Of a DNA stretch of 55,949 bases, positions 38,826 through 46,787 are shown one piece after another. The translations under genes and the position numbers were made by a program. This DNA is from Thermomonas sp. (lineage in GTDB: Bacteria > Pseudomonadota > Gammaproteobacteria > Xanthomonadales > Xanthomonadaceae). The stretch is from the NCBI RefSeq assembly GCF_019104945.1, contig NZ_JAHRWW010000045.1:1-55949 (forward strand). The letters are read 5' to 3'. Every line of letters begins with the position of its first letter. The stretch's first letter is position 1. The notes beneath the pieces were generated by a model. That model was not told where the DNA came from, made no database searches, and was given only the letters and a program-made list of their open reading frames with translations.

Positions 38826-39757
38826 TCAACCTCCAAACGCACACGCTGCACGCCTTTGCCCAACTGATCTAAGCCGCGACGGTCTGCTTGGGTAATCGGC
38901 ACAAAATGGGCCGTCCCCATAAATTTACGCAGTGCGTCCCCGGCGACTGGGTCTTGCGCCGCCTCTAGCAATACCTTGCTCAACAGCCTTTCCACCTCTG
39001 GGGCTAAACCATTGCGCGCCATCATTAGTGCACGCGGCACAGCCTCGGTGGTGCCAATTACTCGAAAATCGTGACGGAAGCCAGGCGGCACACGCTGCGG
39101 GCTGAGCCAATCCACGTTACTCACCACGCCCGCATCCACCAGCCGCTTATGCACCCATGTGCTGATATTGAGCTCTGTGCGCGCAAACACGTAGCCCACG
39201 CGATCATTCGCTGGCATATCAATAGGCGAAAGCAGCTGCTCCAACCCTAGGCCTTGTTGCAGCAAATAGGCCGCTGGCAGGTAATAGGCGCTTGTTGAAT
39301 ACGGTGATTGGAAGGCGACCCGATGGCCGCGCAAATCCTGCAGGGATTGAATGGGGCTGTCGTTGCGAACGAAGAACACGCCGTGATAGTGGGTTACCCC
39401 GTCACGTTCGGTCAGCAAAAACGAATGTGCGACATTGCGGTATTCCAATACCGCCGCATTGCCCGCCGTTTCATTCAATAAATCAACCCGGCCACGCCGC
39501 AGATAGCTGGTCATCTGCTGTAGGTCTTTGGCCATCAAAATGCGCCCGCTGCGAATCCCCACGGGTGCCATCTTGGGCACAACATAATCAAGCAGCGGCT
39601 TGAGCTGTTCGTAATGCGCTTTTGGGTCGTCACTCACCCGCCCCAGCACCAGCACGCTAGCTTCGTCTTGCGGGCTGGAACCCTGGGCACTGGCATTCGG
39701 CCCATTCGCAAGCAATAGACTGGCCACACACGCCAATACAAACAAGAAATGACGCAT
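38822..39757 (-). CDS. PhnD/SsuA-like periplasmic binding protein
   Basis: A 311-residue exported protein with a signal peptide (LFVLACVASLLLANGPNASA). It has the phosphonate-type periplasmic binding fold: LVLGRVSDDPKAHYEQLKPLL, RRGRVDLLNE, LQDLRGHRVAFQSPYSTSAYYLP. No ABC permease or ATPase gene accompanies it. The stop overlaps the start of a HAMP-GGDEF-EAL gene (ATGA), so it is more likely the ligand sensor of that protein than a transport component. The ATG at 39757 was chosen over a TTG three codons earlier. Confidence 0.85.
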   Translation of the reverse strand: MRHFLFVLACVASLLLANGPNASAQGSSPQDEASVLVLGRVSDDPKAHYEQLKPLLDYVVPKMAPVGIRSGRILMAKDLQQMTSYLRRGRVDLLNETAGNAAVLEYRNVAHSFLLTERDGVTHYHGVFFVRNDSPIQSLQDLRGHRVAFQSPYSTSAYYLPAAYLLQQGLGLEQLLSPIDMPANDRVGYVFARTELNISTWVHKRLVDAGVVSNVDWLSPQRVPPGFRHDFRVIGTTEAVPRALMMARNGLAPEVERLLSKVLLEAAQDPVAGDALRKFMGTAHFVPITQADRRGLDQLGKGVQRVRLEVE

Positions 39758-39808
39758 TACTGGCAACAGCCCTCGCTAATCCCCTTGCACTAGGCTAACC
39801 GATTTCTC

Positions 39809-40591
39809 TCATTCCAGGGACTGTCCGGCCAATCTTGCCATCCGCTGCGCGTCCGCCAGCACGCCGCGCAACAGGCGCACGTCGGCACTGTCTAAATTGG
39901 CGCGCAAATAAAGCCGTCGCAGCTTACGCATCGCAGACTCGGGGGCGCGCCCTTTATGGAAGTCGATTTGCTCTAAGGTGTCGGCCAACTGCCCGAAGAA
40001 CCCCTCTAGCTCCGCGTGACTTGCCACCACTTCGGTAGGCGGCGGCGTGCGTACATCCACCTGCGGCGCAGCATGCCCCAGCAAGGTGCAGCGCAGCTCG
40101 TAACTAAGCACCTGTACCGCCGCAGCGAGATTGAGCGAGCTAAACGCCGGGTCCGAAGGAATATGCACAGCCGCATGGCAAAGCTGTAGCTCCTCATTTT
40201 CAAGCCCAGTGCGCTCGCGCCCAAAAACCAGCGCCACCGGCCCACCTGCGGCCGCCAGCACCGCACGCTGCGCCGCATCACGCGGGTGCAGCGGTTCTAG
40301 TTGGATTTTCCGATTGCGCGCCGTTGCCCCCAGCACCCAGCGGCAGTCGGCCACCGCCTCGGCCAAGCTTGCAAACACCGGCGCAGCTGCAACCAAATCA
40401 TCGGCCCCTGCGGCCATGGCCTGCGTGTCGTGATTGGGTGCTTTTTCCGGGGCCACCAGCACCAGCTGCGACAGCCCCATCGTCTTCATCGCCCGCGCTG
40501 CGGAGCCGATATTGCCAGGATGCTGCGTGCCAACCAGCACAATCCGTAAATTCTTGGCGATTTCTTGCACGCCATTAGATGGTTCATTCAT
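39809..40591 (-). CDS. trmJ: tRNA (cytidine/uridine-32-2'-O)-methyltransferase TrmJ
   Basis: SPOUT methyltransferase that modifies position 32 of tRNAs. The 260-residue protein has NLRIVLVGTQHPGNIGSAARAMK, the SAM knot LVFGRERTGLENEEL and the C-terminal knot SLNLAAAVQVLSYELR. I start at MNEPSN (40591); the longer frame runs into the divergent suhB gene and is a shadow there. No good ribosome site is visible. The divergent trmJ/suhB arrangement is also found in E. coli. Confidence 0.93.
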   Translation of the reverse strand: MNEPSNGVQEIAKNLRIVLVGTQHPGNIGSAARAMKTMGLSQLVLVAPEKAPNHDTQAMAAGADDLVAAAPVFASLAEAVADCRWVLGATARNRKIQLEPLHPRDAAQRAVLAAAGGPVALVFGRERTGLENEELQLCHAAVHIPSDPAFSSLNLAAAVQVLSYELRCTLLGHAAPQVDVRTPPPTEVVASHAELEGFFGQLADTLEQIDFHKGRAPESAMRKLRRLYLRANLDSADVRLLRGVLADAQRMARLAGQSLE

Positions 40592-40687
40592 GTGCAAATG
40601 GTAAACTTTCCTGCCGACCCTTGCGTCGGATCTGTTCTTTTCCGCCACTCGTTCCCTTTCCTCTTTCAGCTTTGAGGTGCTTTCGCC

Positions 40688-41512
40688 ATGCAAAAACCCG
40701 TCGTCAACGTCATGGTCAAGGCAGCCCGCTCCGCCGGTAACGTGCTTCTGCGCAATATGAACCGGCTCGACGCTATCAATGTGATCGAAAAAGATCGCTT
40801 GGACTACGCCAGCGAAGTGGACGAGCAGGCCGAGCAAGCGGTGATCAAAGAACTGCGCCGCGCTTACCCTGATGCCGCCTTTATGGGGGAAGAAAGCGGC
40901 ATTCAGGGACGCAAAGGCAGCAATATGCTGTTCGTGATCGACCCGCTCGACGGCACCAGCAACTACCTGCACGGGTTCCCGCACTGGTGCGTTTCGATCG
41001 CCCTTGTTGAATTGGGTGAAGTCCAGCACGGCGTGATTTTTGACCCACTGCGCAACGAACTCTTTACCGCCAGCCGTGGCAGCGGCGCTGTGCTGAACGA
41101 CCGTCGCATTCGCGTGGCTGAGCGTAAAGACTTGAACGGCGCCATGCTGGCCACCGGCTTCTCACCGCGCGAGCGCGATCGCGCCCCGGCCCAGTTGGAA
41201 TGCCTGCGCGAACTGCTACGCAGCGCCGAAGACGTTCGCCGCACCGGTTCGGCTGCACTTGACCTCGCCTACGTGGCCTGCGGCCGCAGCGATGCCTTCT
41301 TTGAAGCGGGCCTAAAGCCTTGGGATATCGCTGCTGGCGTGCTGTTGGTGCGCGAAGCTGGTGGCCGCGTATGTGACTTCAAGGGCAGCCAGACTGGCCC
41401 AATGGACGCACGCGGCATTCATGGCCGCCAAATCATCGCGGCCAACCAGAAAATTAGCGCTGAGCTACAAAACGTTGTGGTGCAGTCGGGCTTCGCCGCC
41501 GCGTTCAACTAA
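40688..41512 (+). CDS. suhB: Inositol-1-monophosphatase SuhB
   Basis: Mg2+-dependent phosphatase that also acts in the NusA-dependent rRNA antitermination complex. The 274-residue protein shows the metal-binding motifs [23 protein letters not shown] and the C-terminal [17 protein letters not shown]. The ATG has GAGG 9 bases upstream. A long hairpin follows 16 bases after its stop. Confidence 0.95.
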   Translation: MQKPVVNVMVKAARSAGNVLLRNMNRLDAINVIEKDRLDYASEVDEQAEQAVIKELRRAYPDAAFMGEESGIQGRKGSNMLFVIDPLDGTSNYLHGFPHWCVSIALVELGEVQHGVIFDPLRNELFTASRGSGAVLNDRRIRVAERKDLNGAMLATGFSPRERDRAPAQLECLRELLRSAEDVRRTGSAALDLAYVACGRSDAFFEAGLKPWDIAAGVLLVREAGGRVCDFKGSQTGPMDARGIHGRQIIAANQKISAELQNVVVQSGFAAAFN

Positions 41513-41527
41513 GCTCCCACTTCCACC

Positions 41528-41564
41528 ATGCCCTTATCGCCATGCCGTTATGGCGATAAGGCAT
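41528..41564. other. Long hairpin between suhB and metX
   Basis: ATGC-C-CTTATCGCCAT and ATGGCGATAAG-GCAT pair over about 15 bases with one bulged C and a 6-base loop (GCCGTT, 41544-41549). No T-run follows on either strand. It may protect the suhB mRNA 3' end, be an atypical terminator, or be a REP-like repeat. Confidence 0.55.
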
Positions 41565-41598
41565 CACGCAGCAAGCCCATGCGCGCGAAGATGGCGTC

Positions 41599-42750
41599 AT
41601 GGCCGAATACACCCCCCCCGGCACCCGCTGGTTGCATCTTCCCTCACCGTTTCCGATGAAGCGCGGCGGTGCGCTGGTTAGCGCCCGCATGGCTTATGAA
41701 ACCTGGGGTCAGCTCGACGCAGGCAAGAGCAATGCAGTGCTCGTTCTCACCGGCATGTCCCCCGATGCCCACGCCGCCAGCAGCGCCGAGAATCCAGCGC
41801 CGGGCTGGTGGGAATGGATGATCGGCCCCGGCAAGCCGATCGACACCAACCGTTGGTTCGTCATCTGCGTCAATGCGCTTGGCAGCTGCAAAGGCAGCAC
41901 CGGGCCTGCCTCAGTGAACCCCAGCACGGGCGACCTCTACCGGCTCGACTTCCCCGATCTTTCCATCGAAGACGGCGCAGACGCGGCCGCCGCCGTTGTA
42001 CATGCGCTTGGCATCGAACAACTGGCCTGCGTGGTGGGCAACTCGATGGGCGGCATGACCGCGCTCTCCCTGCTTGCGCGCCACCCAGCCATTGCCCGCA
42101 GCCATATCAATATCTGCGGAGCCGCGCGCGCCCTGCCGTTTTCGATTGCCATTCGCTCGCTACAGCGCGAAGCCATTCGCCTTGATCCACATTGGAATAA
42201 TGGCCAGTACAGCGAAGAAGACTATCCGGAAAACGGTATGCGCATGGCGCGCAAACTGGGGGTGATTACTTACCGCTCAGCATTGGAATGGGATGGACGC
42301 TTTGGCCGCGTGCGGCTAGATTCCGAACGCCGCGACGACGATGAGCCCTTCGGCATGGAGTTCGAGGTCGAAAGTTACCTCGAAGCCCATGCCCGCCGCT
42401 TCGTGCACCGCTACGACCCCAATACCTATCTTTATCTCAGCCGCTCGATGGATTGGTTCGACCTTGGTGAGCCCCATGCAGGCGACACGCTTACCGGGCT
42501 TGCCACCATCCACGGCGTGCAGCGCGCGCTCGTTATTGGCGTTAAAACCGACATCCTATTTCCCATCCAGCAGCAGGAGGAAATCGCCGCGGGCCTGCGC
42601 AACGCTGGATGCGATACACGCTTTCTCCCCATGCCGTCCCCACAGGGCCACGACGCCTTCTTAGTGGACGAAGAACGCTTCGCTCCCGCCGTCGCCGGGT
42701 TCCTGCGCGTACTCCCAAATGAAAATTTCATTACAGAAATGGTGGCGTAA
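41599..42750 (+). CDS. metX: MetX-family homoserine/serine O-acyltransferase, likely serine O-succinyltransferase
   Basis: Alpha/beta-hydrolase fold acyltransferase of 383 residues. The nucleophile is Ser in VVGNSMGGMTA, with Asp in VKTDILFP and His in PQGHDAFLVDEE. The segment GSCKGSTGPASVNP, in place of the GGCQGTTGP typical of homoserine O-acetyltransferases, is what I recall from Xanthomonas and Stenotrophomonas MetX enzymes reassigned to serine O-succinylation for cysteine synthesis. The start MAEYTPPGTRWLHLPSPFPM also fits that group. Substrate assignment is inference from these motifs. Confidence 0.85.
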   Translation: MAEYTPPGTRWLHLPSPFPMKRGGALVSARMAYETWGQLDAGKSNAVLVLTGMSPDAHAASSAENPAPGWWEWMIGPGKPIDTNRWFVICVNALGSCKGSTGPASVNPSTGDLYRLDFPDLSIEDGADAAAAVVHALGIEQLACVVGNSMGGMTALSLLARHPAIARSHINICGAARALPFSIAIRSLQREAIRLDPHWNNGQYSEEDYPENGMRMARKLGVITYRSALEWDGRFGRVRLDSERRDDDEPFGMEFEVESYLEAHARRFVHRYDPNTYLYLSRSMDWFDLGEPHAGDTLTGLATIHGVQRALVIGVKTDILFPIQQQEEIAAGLRNAGCDTRFLPMPSPQGHDAFLVDEERFAPAVAGFLRVLPNENFITEMVA

Positions 42751-42783
42751 TCCAAACTTCCCGCTATACTAGCCAGCTTCCAC

Positions 42784-42870
42784 GCCGAAGTGGCGGAATC
42801 GGTAGACGCAGCGGACTCAAAATCCGCCGCCCTTAAAAGCGTGTGGGTTCGAGTCCCACCTTCGGCACCA
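42784..42870 (+). tRNA. tRNA-Leu (anticodon CAA)
   Basis: An 87-base gene with acceptor GCCGAAG/CTTCGGC, D-loop AATCGGTAGAC, anticodon loop CTCAAAA (anticodon CAA) on stem GCGGA/TCCGC, a long variable arm, T-loop GTTCGAGTC and encoded ACCA. It is followed after 10 bases by an intrinsic terminator. Confidence 0.97.
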
Positions 42871-42880
42871 AGTTTTACTA

Positions 42881-42911
42881 ACGGGTTCGCAGCAATGCGA
42901 GCCCGTTTTTT
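42881..42911 (+). terminator. Intrinsic terminator of tRNA-Leu
   Basis: ACGGGTTCGCA and TGCGAGCCCGT form an 11-bp stem (one G-U) closed by a GCAA tetraloop and followed by TTTTTT. Confidence 0.92.
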
Positions 42912-42977
42912 ATGCATTGACGAATTTATTACAGCTCCCTTGAGTTAGTATCGGGACGAAGCTGAATAAGCACTTGA

Positions 42978-45900
42978 ATGAAGCAATCCTGCCGTCAATG
43001 TCAACACCCCGGTTTCTTGCTGGGTTTGCTTGGTCAACTACTGATCAAGTCGTTGTTGTTGCTGCTCATAAGTACCTGCGCATATGCCGCGGGTACCTCG
43101 CCCAAGCTGGTGGACTATTCCCACCGCGTTTGGACCGCGCACGACGGGCTTCCGCACAACACTATTTTGAGCATCGCCCAAACCCAAGAAGGCTATTTGT
43201 GGCTCGCCACTTGGGAGGGGCTCGCGCGGTATAACGGCAGTACCTTCAAAGTATTCGACCGCAATAGCCAGCCCGCGCTTCGCGATAGCGCAACAGTGGT
43301 TTTACATACAGGCCAAAAAGGCGTGCTTTGGTTTGCCGATACGCGCGGCAACCTAGGCCGCTGGAGCCCCGGCAATCAGATTCGCTATTGGGGCAAACCA
43401 GAAGGCCTCCCCGACGCAGGAATCGACGGCATTTTTGAAGCCGCAAATGGCGATGTTTGGATCACCTTCAATGGCCTCGGCTTGGGACGGCTCACCCCCA
43501 CGGCAAGCCAATTTAAACTCATCCAGCCGCAAAACCATACGCAAAACTTTGTTGGCATCCGCCCAACCTTAGATCGTACAGGTCGCCTATGGGTCGGCAG
43601 CCTGCAAGGGCTTTTATACGTGGAAGGCAATAAGCTGCTGCCCGCACCGGCTGCATTTAATCTCCCCACCGGCGTTGCATGGCCATACCAAGCACCGGAT
43701 GGAACAATTTGGATCGTTGCAGGAAACCAGCTCTATCAATTGAACGATACCCGGCTTCAACATATCCACACGCTTCCTCCGGAGCTACGCGTTACCGCGC
43801 TCTTGCAAGACCACTACGGCGCGCTCTGGTTGGGCACGGAGAACCGAGGCATTTTGCGCCTAAGCGAACACGGCCTTGAAACAGTGGGCGCCAAGATGGG
43901 GCTACCCGAAGGGCGTATCGCCAGCCTGATCGAAGATCAAGAACACAATGTTTGGGCGGCCACCAATGGCGGCTTGTATCGCCTGCGCGAAGCGCTGTTC
44001 AGTACGGTTGGCCTGCAGACTGGGCTAAGCAATGCCTTTGTCCGCACGCTTGCGGAAGACGCCCAGCACACCTTATGGCTGGGTGGCAGCGGCGGCCTAG
44101 ATGCCATGAACCCTGTTGGCAGCATCCGCCACATCCCACTCCAGCCCAGCACGGACAAGCAAGGTGATGTTTCCGTTTTGTCTCTTCTTGCCGATGGCCA
44201 CACGCTCTGGGTGGGCACCTATGGGGATGGCTTATACGAGCTTCGCAACGGCGTTTCGGTACGTCGCTACGGCCGCCGAGACGGGCTGTTAAGCAACCAC
44301 GTGCGCGCATTGGCAAGGGCGGCCGACGGCAGCCTCTGGATCGGCACGCGGCAGGGCGTATTTCAACTGCGCGACGGGGTGATTCAATCACTGAACACGC
44401 CCGGCATGCCAAGCACGCTCATTCACGCCCTACTCGATAGCGGCAGGGCACTTTGGATCGGTGCGCAGTCGGGGCTATACCGCTACGCAGACGGAAGTGC
44501 CTCCAAAATTCCGCTGGGTGATGCAGGTGAACCCATCCGTGCGCTTGCGCTCTACCTCAACCCCACGAATCGTGCGCTATGGGTTAGCAGCGATCGCGGG
44601 CTATGGCGCCTGCTTAATCAAAAGATTAGCCATATCGGTATTGAACAAGGGCTTCCCATCGATGCCGTGTTCCAAATGGCGCAAGACAACGACGGTTCTG
44701 CGTGGATCGGTAGCAATCGTGGCGTTTTGCGCCTGAGCTATCTGCAACTGCGTGAAGTAGCCAATGGCACCGCGCCGCGCATCAATGCTGAAGTGTTCGA
44801 CAACCGCGACGGCATGAGCAACGCGCAAGTCAACGGCGGCGCAGGCACCAGCACATTGCTCACGCACGATGGCCGCGTCTGGTTTGCCACAGCCGAAGGC
44901 GCAGCCTCTGTACAGCCGCAGCGGCTCCTCCACTACCGCACCCAGTCGGCACCTGCGACGGTGGTAGAAGGGCTGCTGGTGGACGGCACCGATACCCCTA
45001 TCCCCGAGCAAGGCAGCGTCAATCTACCCGCTGGGACGCGCCGTATTGCGATTACGTGGGCGGGCCTGAACTTTGTTTCACCGCAAAGCATCCGCTATCG
45101 CACGCAGCTTGAAGGCTACGACAACGCATGGACCGCGCGCGGCAACCAACACTTAGCCGAATTTACTGCACTTGGGCCAGGCCACTATACCTTTAGGGTA
45201 GAAGCATCGATCGGCGATCACGGCAGCATGGGGCAAGCCGCTGTGCTGCACTTTCAAATTGAACCGTTCTGGTGGCAACGCACAACGGTACAAGCCATCG
45301 CCTTGCTTGTTTTACTGCTCGCCATTTGGTTTATCTATCGTCTGCGCATGCGCAGTTATCACCGCAACGCAGAACGGCTTGAACTGCTCGTTGGCGAGCG
45401 CACATCCGACCTACAGCGGCAAACGCTTGCGCTGCAGCACGCCAATGAAGAAAAGAGCACGCTTGCCGAACGCCTGCGCGAACAAGCTGAGCTTTTTGAG
45501 CGCCAAGCCTACCAAGATGCACTCACAGGGCTACCCAACCGCCGCGCATTCGACACGGTGCTGGCCCGCGAATTTGCCAATGCTCACCGCAACAACCAAC
45601 CACTTTGTTTTGTTGCACTCGATATCGACCACTTCAAGCGCATTAACGACACCTACTCGCACGCCATCGGCGATCTTGTATTGAAAACCGTTGGCCAGTT
45701 GTTGCAAAACGTCGCGCGCGAATCGGATTTTGCCGCCCGCGTGGGGGGCGAAGAATTTGCGGTTCTACTAAACGATGATCGCATTGAAGACGCGCAAACA
45801 ATGTGCGAACGCCTGCGCGAAAATTTCCACGCCACCCAGAACTGGGCTGATATTGAAGGGCTTCAGGTTACATTTAGCGCCGGACTTGTGCGCCTAAGTA

Positions 45901-45995
45901 CTGGTGATGCAAACCCACAACAGCTTATGGACCGCGCCGATGCCGCGCTCTATCAAGCCAAACGTGATGGCCGCGATCGTATCTGCACGGCATAA
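42978..45995 (+). CDS. Periplasmic beta-propeller sensor diguanylate cyclase
   Basis: A 1005-residue sensor. The signal-anchor (LLIKSLLLLLISTCAYAA) exports a large periplasmic part of two-component-regulator propeller repeats with the pattern D-G-x-x-W-x-G-T (for example LWLGTENRGILRL, LWVGTYGDGLYEL, LWIGTRQGVFQL), then a Y_Y_Y domain (ITWAGLNFVSP and YRTQLEGYDNAW). A membrane helix (AIALLVLLLAIWFIYRLRM, near 775) leads to a coiled coil and a GGDEF domain. That domain has GGEEF near residue 922 and an RESD inhibitory site 5 residues before it, so it should make c-di-GMP with product inhibition. The ligand is unknown; polysaccharides bind related propeller sensors in Bacteroides. Confidence 0.92.
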   Translation: MKQSCRQCQHPGFLLGLLGQLLIKSLLLLLISTCAYAAGTSPKLVDYSHRVWTAHDGLPHNTILSIAQTQEGYLWLATWEGLARYNGSTFKVFDRNSQPALRDSATVVLHTGQKGVLWFADTRGNLGRWSPGNQIRYWGKPEGLPDAGIDGIFEAANGDVWITFNGLGLGRLTPTASQFKLIQPQNHTQNFVGIRPTLDRTGRLWVGSLQGLLYVEGNKLLPAPAAFNLPTGVAWPYQAPDGTIWIVAGNQLYQLNDTRLQHIHTLPPELRVTALLQDHYGALWLGTENRGILRLSEHGLETVGAKMGLPEGRIASLIEDQEHNVWAATNGGLYRLREALFSTVGLQTGLSNAFVRTLAEDAQHTLWLGGSGGLDAMNPVGSIRHIPLQPSTDKQGDVSVLSLLADGHTLWVGTYGDGLYELRNGVSVRRYGRRDGLLSNHVRALARAADGSLWIGTRQGVFQLRDGVIQSLNTPGMPSTLIHALLDSGRALWIGAQSGLYRYADGSASKIPLGDAGEPIRALALYLNPTNRALWVSSDRGLWRLLNQKISHIGIEQGLPIDAVFQMAQDNDGSAWIGSNRGVLRLSYLQLREVANGTAPRINAEVFDNRDGMSNAQVNGGAGTSTLLTHDGRVWFATAEGAASVQPQRLLHYRTQSAPATVVEGLLVDGTDTPIPEQGSVNLPAGTRRIAITWAGLNFVSPQSIRYRTQLEGYDNAWTARGNQHLAEFTALGPGHYTFRVEASIGDHGSMGQAAVLHFQIEPFWWQRTTVQAIALLVLLLAIWFIYRLRMRSYHRNAERLELLVGERTSDLQRQTLALQHANEEKSTLAERLREQAELFERQAYQDALTGLPNRRAFDTVLAREFANAHRNNQPLCFVALDIDHFKRINDTYSHAIGDLVLKTVGQLLQNVARESDFAARVGGEEFAVLLNDDRIEDAQTMCERLRENFHATQNWADIEGLQVTFSAGLVRLSTGDANPQQLMDRADAALYQAKRDGRDRICTA

Positions 45996-46043
45996 GCGCC
46001 TCTACGTGCAGTCAACCAAAGATCCGCGCTAGAATAGCGAATC

Positions 46044-46709
46044 ATGAAAAAAGAACTCGAAACTCTGCTGCGTAAAAACCACGACTGGGCAGAACGCGTC
46101 ACGCTCGAACATCCTGATTTTTTCGAGCAACTCTCTAAGCAGCAAGCACCTAAGTACCTTTGGATCGGTTGCTCCGATTCACGCGTACCGGCGAACCAAG
46201 TCATTGATCTTGTTCCGGGCGAAGTATTCGTACACCGCAACATCGCCAATGTAATGGTGCACACCGACCTCAATTGCATGTCCACCATCCAATTTGCCGT
46301 GGACGTGCTCAAGGTGCGGCATATCTTGGTGGTAGGCCATTACGGTTGCGGCGGCGTCGGTGCAGCTCTGCACGGTACAAGGTTAGGCCTTGCCGACAAC
46401 TGGATCCGCCACGTTGGCGATGTGAAGCAAAAGCACTCTGATCTACTGAACGCTTTGCCAGAAGACCAGCGCCATGACGCACTGTGTGAGCTCAATGCCA
46501 TTGATCAAGCCTCGAACGTTTGCGTGTCCACCATCATTAGCGATGCTTGGGCGCGCGGGCAGCAGCTCGCCATCCACGGCTGGGTGTATAGCCTGAAAGA
46601 CGGCATCGTGCGCGAGCTCGCAATGGACGTCGATTCCCCCGAGACATTGAGATCGGTATATACCAATGCGATTGCAGAAGTCGGCAAACGCCGTGGAATT
46701 ACTCTTTAA
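46044..46709 (+). CDS. can: Beta-class carbonic anhydrase
   Basis: Zinc enzyme that interconverts CO2 and bicarbonate, supplying bicarbonate for carboxylases. The 221-residue protein has the ligand motifs CSDSRVPAN and HYGCGGVGAAL, giving the two cysteines, Asp/Arg dyad and histidine. It closely follows the E. coli Can layout. TAGAAT 17 bases before the ATG could be its -10. A bidirectional terminator separates it from convergent pnp. Confidence 0.96.
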   Translation: MKKELETLLRKNHDWAERVTLEHPDFFEQLSKQQAPKYLWIGCSDSRVPANQVIDLVPGEVFVHRNIANVMVHTDLNCMSTIQFAVDVLKVRHILVVGHYGCGGVGAALHGTRLGLADNWIRHVGDVKQKHSDLLNALPEDQRHDALCELNAIDQASNVCVSTIISDAWARGQQLAIHGWVYSLKDGIVRELAMDVDSPETLRSVYTNAIAEVGKRRGITL

Positions 46710-46737
46710 TCACCTTTAAGTCTCCATTTACAGAGAC

Positions 46738-46767
46738 AAAAAAAGCGGGCGCAAGGCCCGCTTTTTT
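46738..46767. terminator. Bidirectional intrinsic terminator between can and pnp
   Basis: AAAAGCGGGC and GCCCGCTTTT form a perfect stem around the loop GCAAG. T-runs follow on both strands (6 on plus, 7 on minus), so it can end can (plus) and the pnp operon (minus). Confidence 0.93.
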
Positions 46768-46787
46768 ATGCTTGAAGGAAAGAGCGC

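Noticed and set aside
40592-41029. N-terminal extension of trmJ by 146 residues
   Set aside because: It lies antisense within suhB and has no similarity to SPOUT methyltransferases; the start at 40591 gives the family length.
41513-41598. SAM riboswitch before metX
   Set aside because: Only 86 bases are available and the one hairpin lacks any SAM-riboswitch core.
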